Shown here piece by piece: positions 44,740 to 56,523 of a stretch of 64,000 bases of DNA. The stretch lies in assembly GCA_018292915.2 (NCBI GenBank), contig JACVVK020000198.1:793501-857500 (forward strand), given 5' to 3'. Numbering within the stretch: the stretch's first letter is position 1; each line of letters starts with the position of its first letter. The notes under the pieces were generated by a model, which saw only the letters and a list, made by a program, of their open reading frames with translations, was not told the DNA's origin and did no database searches. Position numbers and translations under genes: made by a program. The stretch is from Batillaria attramentaria (Eukaryota; Mollusca; Gastropoda; Batillariidae).

Positions 44740-47262
44740 GAAGAATTTGAATCATCTCTGTGGCAGAGTGGGTGACAGATGACTTGCTACAGAAGGTGCA
44801 GAATAACGAGGTCCTAGCCCAACGAATGAAAGACCCACGCTTCATGCAGGCCATTGCAGAATTTCAGACAAACCCCCAGACGGCCATGGCCAAGTACCAA
44901 AGCAATCCAGAAGTGCAGCGATTCCTCAAAGAATTTTGTGGGATTTTAGGTGTGTCTTTTTCTTTTTTGCCCAAAGAGAGTTTGGAAAAATTGTTTATGG
45001 TGATAATTTTGATATGTGATTTTACCTCTCCAAGTTGTAAAACCATGCAGTATGTGTACACAAATAACTTCATCTGCTGTCAACGCAGTAATATGCATAT
45101 AGTCCCCATATAATTTATTTTTTTGTTTTTCTCTCTTCACTAAATCTCTATTGTGAATTAATATACTGTAAGGCTCAAGCTAGAAACATTTTCAGGTGTT
45201 AAACATTAATTTTTCAACTTTTAGTTCCTTGTTCTGTGAACAGGTGAACACTTCACAACGCTCGGTGACAAAGATGGCAGCTCCCAAACCCAACCACCCC
45301 GAAATCAGACAGGCCCCAAGATCATGGAAGTTGGAGAAGGAGAAAGCAGGTCAGCGCCCATGACAGGAGCTGGGGGGAGCCAGGTTCCAGTCGATCCACA
45401 TGTGCAGCAGATTCTTTCTGACCCAGCCAACCAAGAAATCCTCATGGATCCCAAGATACAGATGCTCATTCAACACTTGCGCAGCAACCCGGAAAAAGCA
45501 CAGAGGTTTGCTTTTATTGATCTAGATGTTCCATTCCTTGTACAAGCACAATAAAGCATTGGATCGATTTCTTCACCCTGTGTTTGACACAGCTTGAGTT
45601 TTATGTATGACAGGTGTCATTTTGTACATGTACTCCCAGATGGTCACATGGTATGCTTATTATGTAGCGCCCCGGGTGTGGGGTCGTCGTGGTTGTCGGG
45701 AACGCTACAGATTTAGTTTAGTGAGCTACTCTGACATGTGTATTTAGGATGACTGAAGTGCAAAAGAGTATTGCATCATACTGTCAGGCCTACGTGCCAC
45801 ACACTTCTACGCACACAGTCACTCATCAAACTTACACTATCTCTCGAAAGAAACAACTGACAAGAGAGTAAAAATCAGAGTGTTCACTTATTCCAATAAA
45901 AGTTACATGCGGATCATATGAATCGTTAGATGTAATAAGGCAACACAGATTCGGCTCAAAATATATGAGCGTGATGATTAATACTTGTCGGGCAACAAAC
46001 TAAAAACTAGTGACTAAACCTACACTACAAATATAACAAAAGAATGCGGGAAGAAACTTAAGCTGCAAAATGTGGGACGGGACAGTACAACTAAAAGTAG
46101 CGGGGGATGGACAATTCCGTGAATGATGTAAACCGAGAGCGCGGTCACTCTGTGAATGGAATTCCTTACTCTGTGTAGTGACCGTCGGTACTGAATGAAC
46201 AGACAATACACACTCGGCCGCGTGTGCACTGCGTGTTACACAAGAAGCTGGGAAACCTCCCTCTCTGACTGGGCATGAAACAAAGGAGCCTGACGCTAGA
46301 GTATCTCTCACTAATGAGCAACGTTCTATCTCTCCGTCTAAACCAGGAGTACAAACTTATATCACCGTTAATTTACATAACTGTTCCCATTAGTACTGTT
46401 AGCTATCAGATCTCTTAGAGTACTTCGAGCTATTACAAATATCTTCCTACTTTACATCAACAGTTCTCTGATTAAAAGGGAATAAAATGAGACACAGTCA
46501 CCGTTTATCTGAAGACTAATTCCAAGTCCGAATTCAGTGGTTCCAAACACAATTCACAAATAATCCAATACAGAATCACAGTTTCTCCTCCGTGCACATA
46601 GTTCCTAATAGAAGAGGCATCCAGTAACAGGTCCAACACTGGTCACAAAATACTGACTCCAGAGACTGAGAGGCTACGCCTGAACATAAGAAATGGGGAA
46701 GATTCGAGGCCGGGCTGGAGGGACGACACACAGTCTTAGGGACTCTCAGAAAGCAACTGAGGAAAACACGGGAAACTTTCACTATTATAAGGCTCTATCT
46801 TTAGTGCTTATACAAGAAATCACGCGCTCATCACGCCATCACGTGGCCAGCGCACGTGAAAACTGACCCTTCACTGTGGCTAGCTGGACCCAATTTAAAA
46901 GTGCGCCTGTACTAAGAATGGCTGCTTGCCGAACACAAACATAGCGAAGTGTGTCTTCGCTACAATTACATGATGTGACAGAAATGCTGGTTACTGGTAA
47001 AATGATGTTCTTTTGACTTTTTCTCTTTTCAAAACAGTGTGAGGCATCGTAAAACCTGTTGTGTTTTATCATTTCCAAGTTTTTATCCCCTTTTCCTAAC
47101 CGTTGCTTTGTGCTACTGCATAAACATTAGAACACATTCCACACATCACTGTTAATTTGGTTATCGTTCTCTTCCCGCAGAATGCTGAGGGAGTCTGATG
47201 ATTCATTTCGCCAGAAAGTTGACCGACTGATAGCTCTGGGCCTCTTGAAGTTTCAGGCATGA
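42538..47262 (+). CDS. Protein with two STI1/DP-like chaperone-binding domains, 6 exons
   Basis: Exons: 42538-42550, 42810-42964, 43255-43630, 44767-44949, 45244-45505, 47181-47262. Total 1071 nt (356 residues); all junctions are GT-AG and in frame. Residues 1-56 are an acidic/coiled start (DIPPLDDMTEMLQQAKQLRD). About 57-181 is low-complexity Ser/Lys-rich and contains a short MKKGFLFGSPK motif. About 182-242 is an STI1-type domain (ILAxxMKDPRF, FQTNPQTAMAKYQSNPEV-like). About 285-352 is a second one (QQILSDPANQEILMDPKIQ then LIQHLRSNPEKA and a final helical LIALGLLKF). Such DP repeats in HOP/Hip proteins contact client or chaperone partners. A cochaperone role is inference; I do not recognise a specific orthologue. 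It is divergent from DDX18 and lies in tandem 590 bp upstream of TTLL12. Intron 5 contains a probable solo LTR. A possible ATTAAA polyA signal occurs around 47548. Confidence 0.88.
44688..44738. repeat. (TA)n in intron 3 of the STI1-domain gene
   Basis: About 50 bp of TA dinucleotides ending 28 bp before the exon-4 acceptor, so length changes could affect splicing. Confidence 0.95.
45663..46964. mobile_element. Probable solo LTR (Gypsy-like ends) in intron 5 of the STI1-domain gene
   Basis: 1302 bp beginning TGTAGCGCC and ending CTTCGCTACA, with ATTA on both sides (45659-45662 and 46965-46968). The TG...CA ends and 4-bp duplication are typical of Gypsy LTRs. There is no coding frame or second LTR in the window, so a solo LTR is the simplest reading. 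The last 20 bases form a small hairpin (AGCGAAG/TCTTCGCT). Confidence 0.6.
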
Positions 47263-47854
47263 ATGGAAAACTGCTGTCATGAGCAGAGATACAGTATAAA
47301 CCAATCAAGAGACTAAACCCAATTCCCTTGCACTTGGCACAGATCTATGCAAAACTTGCTGAATCTTAATTTCTGGGGGTTGTTGCTGAAACCAAAAGTA
47401 CTGCATGTTTAAGTGTAGTATGCTTTCCCGCAACTTAATTAAAGTTGTTGTTTTTTGTTGTTCAGGATGATTTTGATATCAGTAAAAGATTTGTTGACAT
47501 TTTTGCAGGTTGTGTTCGTGTGTCTCTGTTGTGAATCTCAAGATCATTAAATTGCAAAAAAGAAAAAGAAAAAAAAGATCATTTGTTCATTGAGTGGTGT
47601 GTGTATGTGTGCGCGTGATGTGGCCACAAACATGGAAGTTTATTGATTTTTTTATTTATTTTATGGTTACTTTTTGTGGGATACTGAAGATTGGGCCAAC
47701 TGGTTTTGCGTGCGATCCCCCTGAGCCACCAACGATTCAAATGTGAAGCAAGGGACACTACTCTTGTTCTCGAAGAAAGCGCGTGGACCCACTCGGGAGA
47801 CAGATCAACAATTATTCCTAGACAAGATTCCTGACAGAGTCTCAGAGAAAAAGT

Positions 47855-50800
47855 ATGGAACAAGGTGACCATGAACCAGCCGAGAATGACAACGACGCAG
47901 GTAATATGACCGCAGATGATTTTATCAACCTTCACAGACCTCAGCTGGAATCGTCTGGAGTTCCAGAGCACCTCTGGACTACCGTCCACCGCAAGCTCTC
48001 AGAACAGGTGACATACAATTTTGTTGGCTACAAGTACAAAACTAGGTTATTGTGGGTTTTTTGTTGTTGTTGTTGTTGTTGTTGTTGGACGAGTTAAACT
48101 GCAGTGCCAGCATTAGGGAGGATAAGGTTGTGAATCCGATGTGACGCGCACATGCGTGTATGTGTGACAGTACCGATGTGCATACATGTACACCCATTGC
48201 ACGTCTGTCTATAACTGAAGTGTGCACAGGGTATAGAAGTTGATTCATTCATAAGCACAAGCAATATTTGTTTAATAGAAAAAGCCAAATTTTGGGGGAC
48301 CTTATTTGCCAACTAACTAGTGCAGCCAGGGTAATATATTAGGGGCCTTTGGAGAGTGGGTGAGTGCAGCTGCCCACCATTTAGAAATGGGCCTTCAGAA
48401 TGCCAAATTTCCGCCCTTCCGCATGCGATATGTACAGTGATCATAAATATGCTCACTGGCTTTGTCACAGGTGTATGATGCTGGCCAGTATGTGACAGAG
48501 GTTCAGGAGGAGTTTGAGGACAAGCCACCAGTGTACAGTTTGAGCGTGTCTGTGGAAAGTGGCCTGAATCCCGCCGATACTTCAAGGTACATGTACATGT
48601 ACTGCTGTAACATTTGTTTTCTTATGCATACACACATGCATGAATACACACACGAGCCAACACTACCACCAGTAATCACACACTGAGAAATAAAGCTTGT
48701 ATAAGTTATTCTATGCCGGCCCCCTGTAGTGTAGACAGTAGTGTTAAGCACTTCGGACCGTGGACTGGGACACCTGGGTTCGAATCCTAGCTGAGACAAG
48801 TGGGACATTTGGCAATTTTTTTTTTCAGCCAAATTTACCATTCTTTCAGCCAGAAAATCTAAGTTTCAGCCAAAGGAAAGGAAGGGGGGGAAAAGATTGC
48901 ACACAGTCATGTGTGGATACAAATGCCATATATGGGACAGTCTATTTCATTTTTGAAGGCTTGAATATCAGTATTTTACTTTATGGTGCCAAGAGAGGCT
49001 GCTAAATGCCTTTAAAAAATGCTAAAAATTGTTTTCTTAAGTGGGGCATTGCCCCTGTGGTGCCCCAGCAGGATGCTGCCTCTGCACCCTGGTCTAGGTT
49101 TCAGTCTTTTTTTCCCTCAGCTATTTCCCAGTCTGTGCATTGTTTGTACTCATGTTTGACTGACACTGTCTCTAATGAACAGTGTGCTGGTTATGTTTAT
49201 CTTCCTGCATGATTGCAGTACAGTTTAAAAAACTGCTTGTGTGATCAGTGGTGTAGTCAGTTATGTGCTCACATACATGTATGTATGTATGTACATACAG
49301 CACTTAACTGATGCGGACCTTCACAGCACGCTGTGGAATTCCCCCGTGAGCCAGGCGCTGTGTGTGTGCATAACCCTTGTCAACCGGGCCATATTAGCAA
49401 TTTTTAAATTTTTTTGAAAGCGGTCTTCCTCAGATGTTTTCCTAATCATGTTTGGTATGGTTTGACAGATAATTATAAGCACTTTTATGGAAAAATATTT
49501 TTGATTGGAAAAACTGGGCATAGCGGCCGCAGTGAGACTGAGAGCAGAGATAAGATGGGTTGTGGGGTGCTTGGTAACTGCGTCCTCACACATCAGCACC
49601 TTGGGTCAAGGTGTGTGCTTGGCAACGGTATGCAAGGGCTCTGCACAAACACTGGGTGCATGGTCGTGAAAAAGGTAAAGGATGATATTATTAATCATTA
49701 AAGTGCTGATGCTGTCTGTTCCAGCATTTTCATCATTGACCATGCCTGGTCGTTTGAGGTGAAGTACGCTCGTCTCCAGCTTCTTCACCACCCAACTCTG
49801 GTGGACAGGATGTGTCGGATAATGAGCGTTGACCAGGCGCTTCCTAAGGAGCAGAAGGTTGATCTTGTCATGAAGAACATATGGAGGTAGGTATCGTAAA
49901 AGGCTGTAGATGTGTGTTTGGCGTACAGCAGTCAGGGCTTCAAATCAAATTATCTTCCACCCTTTTGCTGGATTTCCACCTTTGGCTACATATTTTCCTC
50001 CCCCAAAATGTCTGTTTCCTCCTCTGCACATGTCAGTCTGGACTTACCATTCACATTTTGTCATGGACTCATAGAGTCCTTACTGATAACTGCATGGGAC
50101 ACATGACCGCTTTGATTACACCTGTATCTAGCAGCATCCATATGGAGATTCACAAACAGCCTCAGAGTTACATGTGTTGTGATATGTACGTTGCTATTGT
50201 ATGTGTATGTTATGCTGTGTGTTACCTGTACATATTTTGTGTTGTGTCATGCTTGTGTTGTACACATGTGTTGCAGTAAATTGTAAATTTATGCTTTCAG
50301 GTTTGCTCAGACCTGCAAGGTTCGGACAGCAGACCAGGTCAGTATACTGTAATTTGGTAATTATTGTTTGTTTAAATAAGAGAAAAAAATTGAATTCCCA
50401 TAGTTTCTAGGGATGGAAGTGTGTACCATAAGAACTCATGCCAGGGAGGTTGGATGCATTAGAACTTAGCAATATTTGTTTGTGTTTTAAGAGATTTATA
50501 GGTTCTTGTTTTTTCTCTCTTGAGTGTGTGTGTTTTTTTGTGTTTTTTTTTTTAAAGAAGGTGAAGGTCAAGTTATAGATAAAGTGAAAGTAGAATAGTA
50601 TGTCTGTATTCACCATTTTTGTTCGCCATATGTTTGTTTTCTCCTCTGTGAGGACAAACTATATTGAATTAATTGAATTCACCAGTCGGCAGGAGAAACA
50701 GAACCTTACTGGTACGTGAATGATGAAGTGGGGAGTGAGATTCAACACACTGACGACCCTAACTGCAAGATGGTGCCTTTCTACTGGTGCGGTGATGGAA

Positions 50801-52823
50801 ACTTGTACACTTTGATGTGGCCGCTCAGATTCATTTCTCATGGAGGTGAGCGATCTGCCGTCAGTGTGTGGGGTTTTCCTTTTGGTGTGTGTTGTTTGTA
50901 TGGGACACAGTCAACCATGACAGCTGAGAGAATGCATGTGAATCATGGTAGCATGCGTGTTGGGTTTAGTTAGTGGCGCTTCGAGTCAAATATTTGAGAT
51001 AAAACATCTATATCAGTGCAACTATTACAGTTATTTTTAAAAAAAATTATTTCACAATGACTGCTTTCAGAATAAACTCTTAAATGTGTTTACTGCTGAA
51101 TTTTGGCTGTTTTCCATGAAATGTCTTCTTGAAACTTTTTCAGAACATCACTGCAGTATCAGCTCAGTTCTATTAGAAATACTTTAACCCTAGTCTTGCT
51201 GAATTAATTTGTCTTATGCTGAAAAAGACCATAGAGGTAGCCCAAGATATTCTGTTCCCAGCAAGACCAGGGTTAATAATGAATTGATTGGATAACAGCA
51301 ATTATAGGTGATTGGAGAGGCATAATATATATGAAGGAAAGCATCAGGATGATAAAGATATTATCAACATGTCACTCTCCTCAGGCAGAGTACCCAGTCA
51401 GTTTAAGCAGGCAGTTGTCACTCCACTTCTTAAGAAACCTAGCCTTGACCGTAACATCCTAAAGCATTACCGGCCCGTGTCAAACCTTCCGTTCGTATCA
51501 AAGATACTGGAAAAGGTTGTGCTCGCCCAGCTCCAGAAACATCTGAGCCAAAACGGTTTGCTTGAAATCCGCCAGTCCGCCTATAGGAGCGGTCACAGCA
51601 CGGAGACTGCGGTGCTTAGTGTCGTGGGTGAGTTGCTGTCCAATGCGGATGAGAGACTTGTCTCTCTGGTGGCTCTCCTCGACCTGAGCGCCGCATTCGA
51701 CACGCTCGACCACTCGATCCTTCTCCGAAGGCTTGAGACTACCTTCGGTTTTCGCGGGACGGTGCTCACCTGGTTCGCATCCTACCTTAGCGATCGCTAC
51801 CAGTCGGTATGTGTTCGCGATGTGCGTTCCACACCAAGTCTTCTAGCCTTCGGAGTCCCTCAGGGCTCAGTGCTTGGCCCTGTCCTCTTTACGCTTTACT
51901 CACAGCCCCTGTCAGACATTATAAACCAGCATCAGTGTTCTTTCCACAAATATGCAGACGATACAGAGTTATCACAGTGTGCAACACCAGAGGCTTTTGT
52001 CTCAGCTCAAGATTGCATCCAATCCTGTATTGTTGATATCTTGTCATGGATGAACAGTAACAAACTGATGCTGAACACAGATAAGACAGAAGTCATGCTG
52101 GCAGGTACAGAGCACAGGCTGAAGCAGGTAGACAGCAACTCGGTGTCCATAGCTGATGATAGTATAACGTTCAAACCCTCAGTTAAGTACCTCGGTGTCA
52201 CTCTTGACCAGACGCTTTCTATGGAGGACCACATTAGCCAGGTCTGTCGCTCATGCTCTCTGGCGTTGAGGCGGATCTCCTCCATCCGTTCATACTTACC
52301 CGAAACCGCTGCCGCTACACTTGTCAATGCCACCATTACTTCCCGGCTAGATTACAGTAATTCTGTCATGTATGGAATCTCCTCTGAGCAAATGCAAAGG
52401 CTACAGCGCGTGCAAAACAACGCCGCTCGCCTTATTCTTAGAAAACGCAGAAGAGACCATGCCACTCCCCTTCTGAAACAGCTGCACTGGCTTCCAATCC
52501 CTTTCCGCATCCAGTTCAAGATTGCAACACTGGCGTACCGCCATTTCGATGGCTCTCTCCCTCTGTACCTGTCTGAAATGCTTACAACCTACCAACCCTC
52601 CCGTACTCTCCGTTCATCATCAGAAAAACTGTTAAAGGTTCCAAGAACAACTCTGAAGTCAGCTGGCGAACGTTCATTTTCTTACGCCGCCCCCACTGTC
52701 TGGAACGCTTTACCTGTCACCATTAGGGACCTTCCCACGCTGACTCAATTTAAGGCCCATTTGAAGACCTACCTCTTTAGGCAAGCTTTCGAGCTGTAGA
52801 CCGACCACTGTTTCATCGGCACT

Positions 52824-52868
<45 letters not shown>

Positions 52869-55800
52869 CGCAAAGAGTGTTTCGTAGAAAACAGACAGGC
52901 GCTATATAAACTGTATTCATTATTATTATTATTATTATTATAAAGAACAAATGAACAATTGCCTGACCCTGGCTCTCCTTCTCTTCCAGTTAAAAAACAA
53001 AACCTTTCAGAATAATTATGTAAATGAAATAATATCAAATTTGTTCTAAACTAACTAAACTAAACTTTGTTCTAAAGCATGAATGTTTGATGGTTGTAAC
53101 TGGTAATGGAAGTTTAGTATAAAGTGTCTTATCACATGTTTGCGTTTTGTACACACATCTTTTCCTTTTTGAAAGTAAAATAAAATCAGTAGGTGATGGA
53201 TGAACAGACATTGAATGTTTGAAAGACATCATTGAAAAACATCTTTCAGAGCAGCTGACTGTGGATCGAGTAATGCCCACTAAAGATCCGTTAGTGCGAA
53301 AGGCCCGAGCCCAGCCTTGGTGTCCAACTGACATGACTGACGTACCTTTCACACAAGTGGAGCCAGATGCAACGTATTTCTCGGTAACTATGTTTTGTTG
53401 AACAGTGATGGAGTGTGTCCTTCACTCCTTGTGTTCTGTGTCTTTGTTAAGCCTGCTCTTAACTGGGCACAGTGCGCGGAACAGACATGTGCTCATCACA
53501 GTCGTTGCGCTTGGTGTGTCTGCTAACTACAAAACTGAACACAGCTGTGCTCGGTGACAAATCAATCGAAGATGCACTGTCCGCCATGTTTGCATGTCGA
53601 GTGACGTAGTACAGCCAGTCAGAATCTGTTGTGGAAACCACAGTCACAGTTGTGGCTATTTGAAATCCAGGTTGCTGTGATGACGCCACAGTGGCGGAAA
53701 CCCCCAAAATCACAACTGTGTCACAACTGTGGACAGCACTGTGGCGCTCCAGTGCCCAGTTAAAAGCCGGCTTTAGAAAATATCATCTCACTTATTTTTT
53801 TGGCTCCCTTGTGTAACAATGGGAGTCTATGTATTAACCCTCCGTCGTCTGTCTGTCTGTCAGTCTGTCTGTCTGTCTGTCTGTCTGTGTGTGTGTCCAG
53901 AAAACTTTAACATTGTCATTTTCTCAGAATCTACAAACAACAGAGGCACCAAACTTGGCATGCTGATGGACAACCAGAAGACCTTTCAAAATATATCATT
54001 TTGAATGACCTTGACTCAAGGTCAAGGTCACTAAAGCTCTGTTTGAAAATTTTACATTGGCATTTTCTCGTATTCTACAAACACCAGAGGTTTTAAACTT
54101 TGCATGATGACAGACATTGATAAGAGCTTTACAGGTATACATGTAGTCGGTGGCCTTGTGCCAAGGTCAAGGCCGTACAAACTATTTTTGTGAAACCTTA
54201 ATATTGGCATTTTCTCAGAAACAACAAACAGCAGAGGTGCCAAACCTGGCATGCTGATAGACAGTGATAAGACCTATGCACACATACCACCTTAAATGAC
54301 CTTGACTCAAGGTCAAGGTCATTAAAACAGTGTTGGGAAAATTTACATTTGCATTTTCTCAGAATCCAGAAGAATCAGAAGCATCAAACTATATGTGCAA
54401 TGACTGACATTAGCAGCACCTTTACAGACATACCTGTGTTCAGTGACTTTTAGTCAAGGTCAAGGTCATGCAAGCGGTTTTGGGGAAACTTTAACCTTGG
54501 CATTTTCTCCAAAACAACAAACAGTAGAAGCACCAAACGTGGTACGATGATAGACAGCAATGAGACCTACCTTTCTGAATGACCTTGACTGAAGGTCAAG
54601 GTCATTAAAGCTGTCTGTTGTGAAATTTAACATTACTGTTTTTGGAGGAACTACAAATGCTAGAGGCATCAAACTTGGCATAATGATAGACATTGATGAG
54701 ATCTCATTTGAAATTGATGAGATCTCATTTGAATGACCTTGACCCAAGGTCAAGGCCATACAAACTGTTTCAGGGAAAATTGTAATATTGCCATGAACTC
54801 AGAGCGCCAGAGACACTTTACTTGGCATGATAATGGATAGTGATAAGAGCTGTACAAACACACTCTTGTGCATGACCTTGACCTGTGTCACAAGGGAGCC
54901 GTGGAGGCTTTTGCCTCTCTAGTTAACTTAAGTTTTGCAGTAGAAAATGCTGTAAATAGCAATGGACAAAGTGAAAGGGGCAAGATATATATGCATAAAT
55001 GGTGGAACAATGACATTACAGTATGTGATGTGTGCAAACCAAAAAAATTAATCCATGTACATTTACCTACCTAGTGAGGGCATTTGCTGTTTGACACCAA
55101 CACAAATCCGTAACAGCGTCTCCTGTTCCTTGTGAGTGGGTGTGATGGAATGAGGAAAAACAAAACAAAACAATTAGTGAGAAGAAGGCAATGGTCGAGG
55201 AATGTGTAAATCGTGAAGTTACATTCATGAGAAGTCTTCCCTTTGCAGGCTTTCCGAAAGGAGGAGACACTGCCGGATCCAGAGGCCGAGTACCCTGGCA
55301 TAGCACGTGACCGGAAGGTGCGGGTGTTCATGCGGTACCAAGAGTTTGACAAGTTTCTCACGGATCCTCGCTTTGAACTCACTGACAGTGCAGATGATGC
55401 GGACATTTTGTGGATGCAGATGACATTCAAGGACTTCAGGTTTGTTTTTGACGTGTGTTACATATGTGTGTTGCTGTCCATGTGGTGAGTAGCTTGAAAT
55501 GGGCCTTGCATGTAACCCTCCGTCTGATGGGATTTACCTGTGAATGTTCAGACGAGAAGAGGAAAAAAAAAAACTTATATGAAATTACAGATGTTTGTTA
55601 AATGTTTTCACAGATAGTTGATGATGGAATAATCAGTCCGAACATTTTAAATTTTTTTGTCAATCACGCTTTTTGGTTTTGCTCAAATATGTATTATGAT
55701 AAGATGAACAGTTTGACTCTTTGTTATGACTTTTGGCCTCCATTAATATGACTTCCAGGCAAAAGTCCGTCATGGACCATCTTTGCATTTTACATATGGC

Positions 55801-56491
55801 TGACCGTACTTTTCAGTCTTCTTCAATATCATCATCATCATTGTCATAACCATCATCATTGTTGTCGTTATCACCATAGTCATCATTGTCATTATCATCA
55901 CTGTCATCGTCACCACCATCCCCACCACCGTCACCACTACCACCACCACCACCTTTGTCGTAGTCATCATCATCATCATCTGATGGCCTTTCTCGTTGAC
56001 AGAGGCCTGAGCGAAAGTCACTCCGGCTGCCACATCAGCCAGTTTCCATGTGAAATGGTACTCACAATTAAAGATCTCCTGGCCATTGTTGCTCGCCGTG
56101 CGGCTAAAAATCCACCGGCTGATCCACTAAACCCTGGTCCAAAATGGCTGCCTGTAACCTACAACCTTGAGACAGAACTTCCGCAGTTTGTGTCCTACTT
56201 TCAGACAAGAGCCAAAAAGTGAGTATTGGAGCACAAGCATGACAGTCTGTGAAAACTCAGATCAGAAATGATTAAACTGTGCTGACTTTTATGTTGTTTT
56301 TTTGTGAAGATTCAGATTTTTATATTTGCTTGAAGTTAGGTTCTGTTGACAGATCTCTTGGCACGTTGTTCCCAGTTTGTCGACTGTGAATTTGTATAAT
56401 TCTTTTACTGCCAGTCTCTCGTACTAGCACTATGATAGTTAGACTGGTACATGTACATTCTACGGGGTGGTCCAACTGTTTCTGTGCCTGT

Positions 56492-56523
<32 letters not shown>

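Noticed and set aside
54006..54900. Functional nuclear-receptor enhancer
   Set aside because: Sites are repeat-unit parts inside a transposon-like element; no sequence evidence for regulatory use, so reported only as a lead.
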